Below are positions 6,366-14,602 of a DNA stretch of 33,580 bases, piece by piece. A program made the translations under genes and the position numbers. Each line of letters opens with the position of its first letter. Within the stretch, counting starts at the first letter, position 1. This DNA comes from a virus: positions 1-33,580 of IMG/VR virus record IMGVR_UViG_3300027770_001992. One strand, written 5' to 3'. The notes beneath the pieces are model-generated. The model saw only the letters and a program-made list of their open reading frames with translations. It searched no databases and was not told where the DNA came from.

Positions 6366-7373
6366 ATGTCCAATCAATTTCTTGTAGAAACTCCCGATCC
6401 TGTGACGGTTATAACCGAACCCACTCAGCCAGTAAAAAAACTCAAGAATGTGAGTTTCAGTCAATATAGCAAATGGTTAAAATGTCCAATGGATTGGAAA
6501 CTTTCTTATATAGACAAGTTGGCTCCATATGAAGCAAGCATTCATACCACATTTGGTACAGCTATTCATGCTGCATTACAAGAATATCTTCGTTTGTTAT
6601 ATACAGTAGGAACCGCTGAAGCAGATGCTTTGGATGCATTTGGTTTGTTTAAGAAAGAATATGAAGAAGGCTTAAAAGACCTCAAGATTGCTACAGATGA
6701 ACAGCTCAAGTTGACTGAAGATGAAAGAGATATATTGGGCTTGATCACTCAAGATACAGTCAAAGAGTTTGAGAACGATGGTAAAGTTATTCTGGATCAT
6801 ACACTAGCATATGCTCAACGCAGCAAGCATTTTCCAAGTAAAAAATATGAACTTGTTGGTATTGAACTGCCATTGGAAATTCCATTAAAAGGTGGCACAA
6901 TATTATACAAAGGCTTTCTTGACATTGTGCTAAAAGACAAACTGACCAAGAAGGTACTTATTTTAGATTTCAAGACATCAACCAATGGTTGGAATAAATA
7001 TCAGAAGGCAGACAGAACCAAGATTGATCAACTGTTGTTGTATAAACGGTTTTACAATCAAATGTTCAAGGTTCCGATGACTGACATCGAAATTGAATTC
7101 TTTGTTGTAAAACGCAAACTATACGAGGATGTATCTTTTCCACAACAGCGCATTCAACGTATTTCTCCACCCGATGGTAAAATTAGCATGAAACAAGTTG
7201 AAACATCATTCTTGGAGTTTATCAATGCTGGATTTGATGCCGCCGGTGAATATAATAAAGACGGTGTGTTTCCCAAGCAACCCGGCAAAGCCAAGAAGAA
7301 TTGCAAATATTGTATCTTTAAAGAACTGAAGAACGCTGAAGGAAAGTTATATTGTGACGGAAAAGAAAATTGA
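6366..7373 (+). CDS. Cas4/RecB-type PD-(D/E)XK nuclease
   Basis: A 335-residue nuclease of the PD-(D/E)XK superfamily as in RecB, AddB and Cas4. Seen: the N-terminal FSQYSKWLKCPMDWKL element with Cys40; FGTAIHAALQEYL around 63-75 with the metal-binding His68; the core ILDFKTS near residue 200 giving the D-x-K of the active site; a Q-x3-Y helix region (IDQLLLYKRFY); and C-terminal Cys313, Cys316 and Cys330. One N-terminal plus three C-terminal cysteines is the arrangement that holds a 4Fe-4S cluster in Cas4 and AddB. It probably processes DNA ends in recombination or replication; no CRISPR array is nearby. Confidence 0.85.
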   Translation: MSNQFLVETPDPVTVITEPTQPVKKLKNVSFSQYSKWLKCPMDWKLSYIDKLAPYEASIHTTFGTAIHAALQEYLRLLYTVGTAEADALDAFGLFKKEYEEGLKDLKIATDEQLKLTEDERDILGLITQDTVKEFENDGKVILDHTLAYAQRSKHFPSKKYELVGIELPLEIPLKGGTILYKGFLDIVLKDKLTKKVLILDFKTSTNGWNKYQKADRTKIDQLLLYKRFYNQMFKVPMTDIEIEFFVVKRKLYEDVSFPQQRIQRISPPDGKISMKQVETSFLEFINAGFDAAGEYNKDGVFPKQPGKAKKNCKYCIFKELKNAEGKLYCDGKEN

Positions 7374-7458
7374 TAAGTAGTTTTTATATATTAATTTGAT
7401 TTCTTATATATACGGAATGTTATTTTCATATATATGTATATAGGAAAAACAACAACAT

Positions 7459-7668
7459 ATGAAACTAAAATCAAATCACGAAACATCTTTTACCAGTATT
7501 CACATTTTTAAAGACAAATATACTTCATTCAAAGAAGCTGGTGTAAGTAGCGGCATGACACTGCAAAAGTTGGTCAATCGTTGTGTGTATCTATACACCA
7601 ATGATGCTGATTTCAAAAAGAAAATTGACGACACAAATTCTTTACAAATTAGCGGCAGTGCATTTTAA
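7459..7668 (+). CDS. ribbon-helix-helix-like small protein
   Basis: A 69-residue protein whose pattern fits a ribbon-helix-helix fold: a short beta strand (TSIHIFKDKY, about 12-21), a helix with a Gly-rich turn (FKEAGVSSGM), and a second helix (TLQKLVNRCVYLYTND). It may be a DNA-binding regulator. An AGGA sequence about 14 bases before the ATG is a weak Shine-Dalgarno candidate. It stands alone between an 85-base AT-rich gap (7374-7458, where I see no other feature) and the promoter of the glycan island at 7673-7700, so it is a natural candidate for controlling that island. The fold call is by pattern only. Confidence 0.6.
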   Translation: MKLKSNHETSFTSIHIFKDKYTSFKEAGVSSGMTLQKLVNRCVYLYTNDADFKKKIDDTNSLQISGSAF

Positions 7669-7672
7669 TAAT

Positions 7673-7700
7673 TTGACAATAATCAAATTTAAAACATACT
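7673..7700 (+). promoter_or_regulatory. sigma70-like promoter of the glycan island
   Basis: TTGACA at 7673-7678, 16-base spacer, CATACT at 7695-7700; the ATG at 7712 follows 11 bases later. I saw no other clear copy of the motif in the 12 kb down to 19974, so this may drive much of the island. Confidence 0.6.
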
Positions 7701-7711
7701 AAATTTTATAT

Positions 7712-9187
7712 ATGAATAATGGTTATATTCCTCAAAAGGACAGAAAGAAAATTATACTACTTTGCGATGACTTGAGAATGCATTCTGGTATTGCCACTAT
7801 GGCAAGAGAGTTTGTAACTGGACTTGCTGGCAAGTATAATTGGGTTCAAATCGCAGGTTCTGTTCAACATCCAGAAAAGGGAAAGATAATAAATTTGGAC
7901 GGTGCTGTAAATAACAGTGCTGGTATCAGCGATGCATATGTTCGTTTATATCCAGTTGATGGCTATGGCAATCCGGAAATTCTAAATGAAATCATCAAGC
8001 TTGAAAAGCCAGATGGATTGATGCATTTCACCGATCCTCGTTTTTGGGGTTGGTTATATCAAATGGAACGCGAACTTCGTCAAAAGATGCCAATTGGTTA
8101 TTATAGTATTTGGGATGATTTACCCTACCCAATGTATAACAGAGCATTCTATGAGTCTTGTGATTGGATTGGTTGCATCAGCAAACAGACAAAGAATATC
8201 GTAGAAGGTGTGTTGGGTTCTGTTCTCAATAAACCAACAACGGTATCTTATGTACCACATGGCATCAACACCAAGACATTTAGACCATTGACAAGTGAGT
8301 CTGAAGTAAAGGAACTTGTTGTATTAAAAAAGCAACTATTCAAAAAAGATTACAATTATGTTATTTTTTATAACAATCGCAATATTCGTCGTAAGCAAAC
8401 CAGCACAATCATGCTTGCTTATAGAAACTTCTGTGACAATCTAACCAAAGAAGAAGCAGCCAAATGTGTGTTGTTTATGCACACAACTCCATTGGAAGAA
8501 GCGGGCACAGATTTGATAGCATGTAAAACGGCGTTTTGTCCAGATTATGATGTGGTGTTTAGCACAGACAAAGTTATGCCAGAGCATATGAACCAGTATT
8601 ATAATATTGCTGATGTTACAATAAATCTTTCTGACAACGAGGGATTTGGTCTTGGAACGGCGGAAAGTATCGCCGCCGGTACACCAATACTCGTAACAGT
8701 AACCGGTGGTTTGCAAGATCAATGTGGATTTACGGATGAAAATGGTAATCCTGTAGAGTTTGATACAAACTGGGGAACCAATGCAGATGGTAGATACAAG
8801 AATCACGGTACTTGGGTTACACCAATATTTCCCGGTGCAAGAATGGTGCAGGGAAGTATTCCTACACCATATATTCTCGCAGATTATGCTCGTTGGGAAG
8901 ATGCTGCTGTAGCAATGATGCACTGGTATGAAGTTGGTCGCGACAATCGCAAAGATCGCGGACTAAAGGGACGTGAATGGCTCATGAGTTCAGAAGGATT
9001 GAGTTCCGAGAGAATGTGTGAGACTATGGCAGTTGGCATTGACAACATGTTATCAAATTGGAAGGGTAGAGAACGCTTCAACATTCATCGTCATGATGAA
9101 TATGTTGGACACAACATGCCAAACAAAAGTCTTGGATTCATTATTCCAAAGATTGACAGAGCAGAAGCAAAAAACAAATTCAACTAA
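7712..9187 (+). CDS. GT-B glycosyltransferase (GT4-like)
   Basis: A 491-residue GT-B-fold glycosyltransferase. The N-terminal domain begins with a KKIILLCDDLRMHSGIA strand-loop as in GT4 enzymes; a linker region carries YVPHGINTKTFRP, the usual GT4 hinge; the C-terminal domain has LSDNEGFGLGTAESIAAG, the E-x7-E donor-binding motif near residues 309-325, followed by a TGGLQDQ loop. Likely cytoplasmic, transferring an activated sugar; substrate unknown. It is the first gene of the island and longer than many GT4s owing to a ~60-residue C-terminal tail. Confidence 0.85.
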   Translation: MNNGYIPQKDRKKIILLCDDLRMHSGIATMAREFVTGLAGKYNWVQIAGSVQHPEKGKIINLDGAVNNSAGISDAYVRLYPVDGYGNPEILNEIIKLEKPDGLMHFTDPRFWGWLYQMERELRQKMPIGYYSIWDDLPYPMYNRAFYESCDWIGCISKQTKNIVEGVLGSVLNKPTTVSYVPHGINTKTFRPLTSESEVKELVVLKKQLFKKDYNYVIFYNNRNIRRKQTSTIMLAYRNFCDNLTKEEAAKCVLFMHTTPLEEAGTDLIACKTAFCPDYDVVFSTDKVMPEHMNQYYNIADVTINLSDNEGFGLGTAESIAAGTPILVTVTGGLQDQCGFTDENGNPVEFDTNWGTNADGRYKNHGTWVTPIFPGARMVQGSIPTPYILADYARWEDAAVAMMHWYEVGRDNRKDRGLKGREWLMSSEGLSSERMCETMAVGIDNMLSNWKGRERFNIHRHDEYVGHNMPNKSLGFIIPKIDRAEAKNKFN

Positions 9188-9195
9188 AAAATATT

Positions 9196-9387
9196 ATGGC
9201 AAAAGCACTAACAAAAGACGAAGCAAAGACAAAAGTTTACGAGCTAACAAAACAGCTCGCCGAAATTCGCAAGGAGAAAAAATCGGCAAATGTTGATTTT
9301 AAGGATCGCATCAATGACGTGGAAAATGAAATTGAAGCAATCATTGATGAACAAGAAGCCCAGAATACGGCTGGAACAACTCCGTAA
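9196..9387 (+). CDS. small coiled-coil hypothetical protein
   Basis: A 63-residue, highly charged protein that reads as one long helix (Lys/Glu/Ala-rich heptads) with a short TAGTTP tail. Not recognised. It lies between two GT4-type enzymes, eight bases after the first and 23 before the second, so it is co-transcribed with them; it could be a scaffold or partner, but that is only position-based. Confidence 0.65.
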   Translation: MAKALTKDEAKTKVYELTKQLAEIRKEKKSANVDFKDRINDVENEIEAIIDEQEAQNTAGTTP

Positions 9388-9410
9388 TAATAAAAATAAA
9401 AGTTATATAA

Positions 9411-10712
9411 ATGAGTAACGAAATAAAACCAGTTTGCGTAATACAAGGACCAATCGCATCTCGTTCCGGTTATGGTGATCATTGTTTTCAAATTGCCACT
9501 GCACTAATCAACAGTAACAAGTTTGATGTAAAGATCATTCCTATGCGATGGGGTGTATGTCCAAACACAATGCTTGATGATGAAAATGCTCCAATGGTGA
9601 AAGAAATCAAGAGCAGAATCATCAATCAACTATCAGCACAACCAGAGTTGTTTGTTCAAGTATCTATTCCCAATGAGTTCAAACCAATTGGCAAGTATAA
9701 TATCGGTGTAACTGCTGGTATTGAAAGCACGATTCCAAAGGCTGAATGGATGGAAGGAATGAATCGAATGAACCTTAATATTGTTCCATCCAACTTCGCC
9801 AAAGAAGGTTTTGTGAGTGCATCATACACAAAGAAACACGAAAATGGTGCAGAAGAAAAAATTGTGCTCAACAAGCCAATTGAAGTTGCATTTGAAGGTG
9901 TGGATGTGAATATCTACAAAAAGACAATCGAGTCTTCAAAAGAAATTGACACTGCAATTGATGCTATTACAGAAGATTTCTGTTATTTGTTTGTTGGACA
10001 TTGGCTACAAGGAGATTTGGGTGCGGATCGTAAAGACGTTGGAATGCTTATAAAAGTATTCAGTGAAGTATTCAAGAACAAGAAAAAGAAACCGGCGTTG
10101 ATTCTGAAAACCAGTGGTGCAACATTCAGCAAAATGGATAAAACTGATTTGTTAAAGAAAATCAATGAAATAAGAACTCCATTGAATGGAGACTTGCCAA
10201 ACATTTATCTTGTGCATGGTGAGTTGGAGCCAAAGGAATTGAATAGACTATACAACCATCCAAAAGTAAAAGCACATGTAAGTTTTACTCACGGCGAAGG
10301 ATTTGGTCGTCCATTGCTTGAAGCAACATTAAGCGGCAAGCCATTGCTTGCAAGTGGTTGGAGCGGTCATGTTGATTTCTTGCCAGCCGAACTTGCAAAC
10401 TTGTTGCCCGGTACATTGGTCAATATTCCACCAAGTGCATGCAACGACTGGCTAATCAAAGAAGCGCAATGGTTCAATGTAAACTACAGTGTTGCTGCTC
10501 AAAAGTTGGAAGATATTTTTGATAACTATATCAAGTATATTCCAAATGCAGAAAAACTGCGTCAACAAAACAGCGAAAAGTTTACACTTGAAGCAGGAAA
10601 TAAAGTTTTCATGGACATTTTGGACAAGAATTTGCCGACATTTGAAAAGAAAGTGGCAATCACTCTACCAAAGTTCAAGAAAATAACAGCACCAACACCA
10701 GTCACGGGATGA
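9411..10712 (+). CDS. GT-B glycosyltransferase (GT4-like)
   Basis: A 433-residue GT-B enzyme, paralogue-like to the gene at 7712. The N-terminus has GPIASRSGYGDHCFQIA, a Gly/Ser acceptor-domain loop as in GT4; the C-terminal donor site is HGEGFGRPLLEATLSGKP (E-x7-E, around 293-310) followed by SGWSGHVDFL. The substrate cannot be inferred. The gene ends in an ATGA overlap with the next gene (10709-10712), so translation is probably coupled. Confidence 0.85.
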   Translation: MSNEIKPVCVIQGPIASRSGYGDHCFQIATALINSNKFDVKIIPMRWGVCPNTMLDDENAPMVKEIKSRIINQLSAQPELFVQVSIPNEFKPIGKYNIGVTAGIESTIPKAEWMEGMNRMNLNIVPSNFAKEGFVSASYTKKHENGAEEKIVLNKPIEVAFEGVDVNIYKKTIESSKEIDTAIDAITEDFCYLFVGHWLQGDLGADRKDVGMLIKVFSEVFKNKKKKPALILKTSGATFSKMDKTDLLKKINEIRTPLNGDLPNIYLVHGELEPKELNRLYNHPKVKAHVSFTHGEGFGRPLLEATLSGKPLLASGWSGHVDFLPAELANLLPGTLVNIPPSACNDWLIKEAQWFNVNYSVAAQKLEDIFDNYIKYIPNAEKLRQQNSEKFTLEAGNKVFMDILDKNLPTFEKKVAITLPKFKKITAPTPVTG

Positions 10713-11389
10713 AAATAAGTTATTTAGTAACTTGCAAAAATGAGACACTTGAGCTTCTGCAACTGATTGAGAAGCTCAAGACTCATATAGACTTTGTTGC
10801 CCCAAACGATGAAGTCGTTGTATTGGACGATTTTTCGGATAATGAAGACACCAAGAAAATTCTTGCCAAAGCAAAAAGTTATGGGTTCACTGTTGTTCAA
10901 CATGCACTAAACAAAAATTTTGCTGAACATAAAAATTATGGCAGCAAGCGTTGTGTGGGCGACTTCGTGTGTCAAATCGACGCCGATGAATATTTGTTTC
11001 CAAATCTGTTGAATAATATGCACGAAATCATTGATTCAAATCCAACGGTTGAATTGTATAGAGTTCCAAGAGTCAATATTGTACGAGGTGCCACAGACAA
11101 TGATGCCAGAAACTGGGGATGGCATATATCAAAATTACCGGAGTTTGGTGACTTGCCTATTATAAATTGGAATTCAGGAGATTATCAATCTCGTATTTAT
11201 AAAAATAGTTTAAGAATACAATGGCACAAGCCATTGCACGAAACAATTACGGGAGCATCTATTGTGGCAGATCTTCCAAAAGAAATTGATTATGCTATTA
11301 TTCATTACAAGACGATTGATAGACAAAAAGCACAAAACGAGTTCTACAATAAGAACTGGTCAGTAAAAGCCAACATGGGACAAGGATGA
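10709..11389 (+). CDS. GT2-family glycosyltransferase
   Basis: A 226-residue GT-A-fold enzyme of the GT2 type. Seen: start MKISYLVTCKNE, the VVVLDDFSDNE nucleotide-binding strand (Asp40-Asp41), and the metal-binding DAD at 91-93 in QIDADEYLFP. The later HKPLHETI segment resembles the C-terminal part of WaaE/KdtX-like LPS glucosyltransferases. Short but complete. Overlaps both neighbours by four bases (ATGA). Confidence 0.85.
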   Translation: MKISYLVTCKNETLELLQLIEKLKTHIDFVAPNDEVVVLDDFSDNEDTKKILAKAKSYGFTVVQHALNKNFAEHKNYGSKRCVGDFVCQIDADEYLFPNLLNNMHEIIDSNPTVELYRVPRVNIVRGATDNDARNWGWHISKLPEFGDLPIINWNSGDYQSRIYKNSLRIQWHKPLHETITGASIVADLPKEIDYAIIHYKTIDRQKAQNEFYNKNWSVKANMGQG

Positions 11390-12189
11390 TAAGTTGTACA
11401 TTCAACGGTAGGTTGGGAAATCATCTGTTTCCAATAGCCACTGCACTATCTTTGGCAAAAAAATTAGAAGAAGATTGCGTTTTTCCCAATGACTCATATG
11501 CTGGTCATAGAGGCAATGTGAAAGTTGATTTGAGCATGTTCAAATACAACTTTAGTCGTGGTGTGGTCAAAGAAAATACGCAATATAATCATCACGTTGA
11601 TGATTATAAAGAAATACCATTGATCAAAAACACCACTATATCTGGATTCTACCAAGATTATAGATACTTTGATGATATAAGAGATGAACTGTTGAACAAG
11701 TATTTTGTTCCAGCCGACGAAATTTTGGAGAAAATATCCAAGATAGAAATCTCGCCAAATTCATTGGGTGTGTCTGTACGAAGAGGTGATTATCTTATGC
11801 TACAACACAATCATTGTGTGTTGAGTGACAGATACTATTCTGATGCCATAGATACATATTTCCAAGATGCAGATCAGTTGTTTGTGTTTTCTGACGACTT
11901 TACTTGGTGCAAACAAACATTCGGCGAAAGTGCCATATATGTGAATGATAGTATTGGTATGCAGTTGTTTCTTATGACCAAGATGAAGCATTTGATATTG
12001 TCCAACAGCACATTTGCTTGGTGGGGAGGTTATTTGAACAACAATAACGGAAATATCGTGATTCCCGATCCTTGGTATGGTCCGAATTATGATGAAAAGG
12101 GTACAGGATTGATATATCCAAGTTGGAAAATACTAAAGCATGAACGCAAAGTTTATCCTTTCCAAATGACAGAAAACATGTATAATTGA
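11386..12189 (+). CDS. GT11 alpha-1,2-fucosyltransferase-like
   Basis: A 267-residue GT11 enzyme, the alpha-1,2-fucosyltransferase family that takes GDP-fucose. All three family signatures are present: GRLGNHLFPIATAL at 8-21 (usually GRLGNQLFQ), the donor-phosphate motif SVRRGDY near residue 130 (usually H-x-RRGDY, so the first His is replaced), and LSNSTFAWWGGYL near 205-217. Length is typical (~270-300). No GDP-fucose synthesis genes are in the window, so the donor would come from the host or elsewhere in the genome. Fully overlapped by ATGA with the previous gene. Confidence 0.87.
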   Translation: MISCTFNGRLGNHLFPIATALSLAKKLEEDCVFPNDSYAGHRGNVKVDLSMFKYNFSRGVVKENTQYNHHVDDYKEIPLIKNTTISGFYQDYRYFDDIRDELLNKYFVPADEILEKISKIEISPNSLGVSVRRGDYLMLQHNHCVLSDRYYSDAIDTYFQDADQLFVFSDDFTWCKQTFGESAIYVNDSIGMQLFLMTKMKHLILSNSTFAWWGGYLNNNNGNIVIPDPWYGPNYDEKGTGLIYPSWKILKHERKVYPFQMTENMYN

Positions 12190-12193
12190 AGAT

Positions 12194-13099
12194 ATGAAAA
12201 ATATAGTAATCAGTATGTTTGTGTTTCCGTGGGAGATTGATGGTCTTGAAAGAGTGCTTATTGGATTGAAAGAATCGTCGTTCAACATTCATCCAGACAT
12301 AAAGTTTCATTTGTCTATTACATTGGACACAAGCAGCAACAGAATTGATTGGGAAAAGTCTCAAATTCCTTGGTTGATGTTTGCTGACAAGCTTGGTAAT
12401 TTGAAAAAAATATGTGATTGGTGTGAATGTGATTTCGATTATAACACAAACGGAACTGTTGGGGGTTCTGCTGCCAAACGCCGAGTTGACGCACTAAAAT
12501 ACAAAGACAAAGTTGCTGCATATGTATGGTTGGACACTGACATTTTCTTTCCAAAGCATATATTGTATGCATTGTCTACCTTTGTATATGATATGAAAGA
12601 CCAATATTATATAATTACTCCAGAAATCATAAAGTACTGGGATGATTCTTGGAACATAATCACAAACAAGAAGTATATGTCTCAGCCATATAATCACAGA
12701 GATTTCTTTGATATGTTTTCATTGGACAATGAATGTATGAACATGGATGCAACACATCTTGAGCAGATCAATGGTTTCAAGTTTGGCGGTGGTTGGTTTA
12801 CTTGTATTTCACACGAACTTATGCAAAAAGCAACAGTTCCAGAATTTATTGGTGAATATGGTCCGGACGACACGTGGATTACAGCATTTTCGCAAGCATA
12901 TAACGCAAAATATAATAGAATGTTGGTAAAACAACATGTTATGCGAAACATGGTAGTGACTGAAATAGGTTTAAAATATACTGTAGAGAATCATTATAAG
13001 AAATATTTAAACTTAAAAAACGTTGACATAGAAGCACATAAAACTAAGATATGGCAGAGTTTCAACATCGAACTGTCAACTCATCTGAATAAAGTATGA
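12194..13099 (+). CDS. putative GT-A glycosyltransferase
   Basis: A 301-residue protein that looks like a GT-A glycosyltransferase. It opens with a beta strand (KNIVISMFVFPWEIDGLERV) and has a DTD metal-type motif in VWLDTDIFFP near residues 112-121. Further on, FKFGGGWFTCI and EYGPDDTW (acidic pair) fit the acceptor-side loop of GT2-like enzymes. I cannot assign a CAZy family. It begins five bases after the fucosyltransferase and ends in an ATGA overlap with the next gene, so it sits firmly in the operon. Confidence 0.65.
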   Translation: MKNIVISMFVFPWEIDGLERVLIGLKESSFNIHPDIKFHLSITLDTSSNRIDWEKSQIPWLMFADKLGNLKKICDWCECDFDYNTNGTVGGSAAKRRVDALKYKDKVAAYVWLDTDIFFPKHILYALSTFVYDMKDQYYIITPEIIKYWDDSWNIITNKKYMSQPYNHRDFFDMFSLDNECMNMDATHLEQINGFKFGGGWFTCISHELMQKATVPEFIGEYGPDDTWITAFSQAYNAKYNRMLVKQHVMRNMVVTEIGLKYTVENHYKKYLNLKNVDIEAHKTKIWQSFNIELSTHLNKV

Positions 13100-13881
13100 A
13101 TATAACAATTGTTGGTCATGGTCATTTGGCATATATCACGGCAGCGTGTATGGAGCAATTTCACAAAGTGAATGTTGATGAAACTGACATTGAGAAGCTG
13201 CAAGCGTCACAAATTGTTTGGATATGTTATGATACTCCGGTTGATGCTGATGGTAAACCAAGTTCTCAAGTTGTTGTTGACAGATTGAGAAACATATTGC
13301 CAAATGCCGGTGAAGGTACAATTGTACTAGTGTCATCTCAAATTCCAGTTGGCACATGTCGAGAACTTGTTTATGCATTTCCAAAGTTGATCATTGCTTG
13401 TTCTCCAGAAAATCTTCGTCGCGGCAAAGCAATCAATGACTTTATGAATCCAGATCGCATCATTGTTGGGTTGGATGGAAGTGCTTTAACTCAAGCAGAA
13501 GACAGAAAGAATTATGGACTGGCGACCATAGAAGATTTGTTTGCTCCATTGAACAAACCAGTTATTTTTGTTGGTTTGGAGTCAGCGGAAATGATCAAGC
13601 ACGCCATAAATTCTTTTTTGGCTTTGAGCATTGCTTTTATCAATGAAATTTCCGAGGTGTGTGACGCAACACACGCAGACAAAAGCGAAGTGTCAATGGG
13701 ACTAAAATCGGATAAACGAATTGGACCGTTGTCGTATCTAAAACCGGGCGGTCCATATACAAATGATACACTGGGCAGAGAAATTCATACATTAATTGAA
13801 CTTGACAAAAAATTTAATTTAGGATTAAATCTAATTCCATCAATCAAGAAATCCAACGATGAACATCGTAATAACTGGTAA
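13096..13881 (+). CDS. UDP-glucose/GDP-mannose dehydrogenase-like, Cys-less
   Basis: A 261-residue member of the nucleotide-sugar 6-dehydrogenase family (normally about 390-450 aa). Retained: a short Rossmann start (VGHGHLA), SSQIPVGT, SPENLRRGKAINDFMNPDR, and SAEMIKHAINSFLALSIAFINE, with the catalytic Lys and Asn. Changed: the normal GFGGSCFPKD loop reads GGPYTNDTLGRE, so the nucleophilic Cys appears to be Thr (about residue 225) and KD is RE. The C-terminal UDP-binding domain is missing. It may lack the full four-electron oxidation and act otherwise, or be non-catalytic. Overlaps both neighbours (4 and 23 bases). Confidence 0.75.
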   Translation: MNITIVGHGHLAYITAACMEQFHKVNVDETDIEKLQASQIVWICYDTPVDADGKPSSQVVVDRLRNILPNAGEGTIVLVSSQIPVGTCRELVYAFPKLIIACSPENLRRGKAINDFMNPDRIIVGLDGSALTQAEDRKNYGLATIEDLFAPLNKPVIFVGLESAEMIKHAINSFLALSIAFINEISEVCDATHADKSEVSMGLKSDKRIGPLSYLKPGGPYTNDTLGREIHTLIELDKKFNLGLNLIPSIKKSNDEHRNNW

Positions 13882-14602
13882 TAGTGCAGGTATTGGCAAG
13901 ATGTTGACAGACAGACTTGCGGGTAATGGACATGTTGTATATGGATTGTCTCGTTCTTCAGAATATAAATGTGATGTAACCAACTATGAACAAGTTGAAG
14001 ATTGGTCCAGATATTTTCTTGATGCTGATATAAACATAGATGCAGTTGTAACATGCGCGGGAACACAAGGTGAAGTTGGAAAAACATCCAAAACAGATGC
14101 AGCAGCTTGGGCAGAAACCATATCAGTGAATTTAAATGGAACATATAATGCAATTCGTGCATTTTATCCTACTATGGACAAAGCTCGCAGAGCAAAGATT
14201 GTATGTTTGGCTGGCGGAGGTTCTGCCAATGGTCGAGCATATTTCTCTGCTTATGCAGCAGCAAAGACGGCGGTGGTTCGTTTGGTTGAAAGCATATCAT
14301 TGGAAGAAAAAAACTTGGATATAAATGCGGTGGCACCCGGTGCAATAAAAACAAATATCATTGATGGAGCACTCAAAGCAGGACCAACCATAATTGGTGA
14401 AGATGAATACAACAAAGCACTGAAGCAATCTGCGCAAGGAGACGACCCATCTCGTATGCTCAATTTGATTGAATGGTTGCTGTCTGAAAAGAGTGATGGA
14501 ATATCTGGCAGATTTATCAGTGCTATATGGGACGATTGGGAAAAACTTGATAAAGCAACAATGCCTGACGAACTATATAAGCTAAGAAGGAATTTGATAT
14601 GA
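13859..14602 (+). CDS. short-chain dehydrogenase/reductase
   Basis: A 247-residue classical SDR. The cofactor motif TGNSAGIG is at 6-13, CAG at 66-68 (the NAG position), catalytic Ser about 122 and Y132-x3-K136. It oxidises or reduces a hydroxyl/keto group with NAD(P); as the island also encodes an E1-type 3-dehydrase, a sugar ketoreductase role is attractive but inferred. The ATG lies 23 bases inside the previous gene, and the last bases overlap the next start by ATGA. Other possible substrates (fatty acids, other ketones) cannot be excluded. Confidence 0.82.
   Translation: MNIVITGNSAGIGKMLTDRLAGNGHVVYGLSRSSEYKCDVTNYEQVEDWSRYFLDADINIDAVVTCAGTQGEVGKTSKTDAAAWAETISVNLNGTYNAIRAFYPTMDKARRAKIVCLAGGGSANGRAYFSAYAAAKTAVVRLVESISLEEKNLDINAVAPGAIKTNIIDGALKAGPTIIGEDEYNKALKQSAQGDDPSRMLNLIEWLLSEKSDGISGRFISAIWDDWEKLDKATMPDELYKLRRNLI

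Noticed and set aside
8441-8923. 160-residue minus-strand open frame inside the GT4 gene
   Set aside because: Cys/Ile/Trp-rich translation typical of an antisense shadow; lies wholly under a gene with clear GT4 motifs.
13785-14162. 125-residue minus-strand open frame
   Set aside because: Low-complexity His/Leu-rich shadow of the SDR gene, whose motifs are intact on the plus strand.
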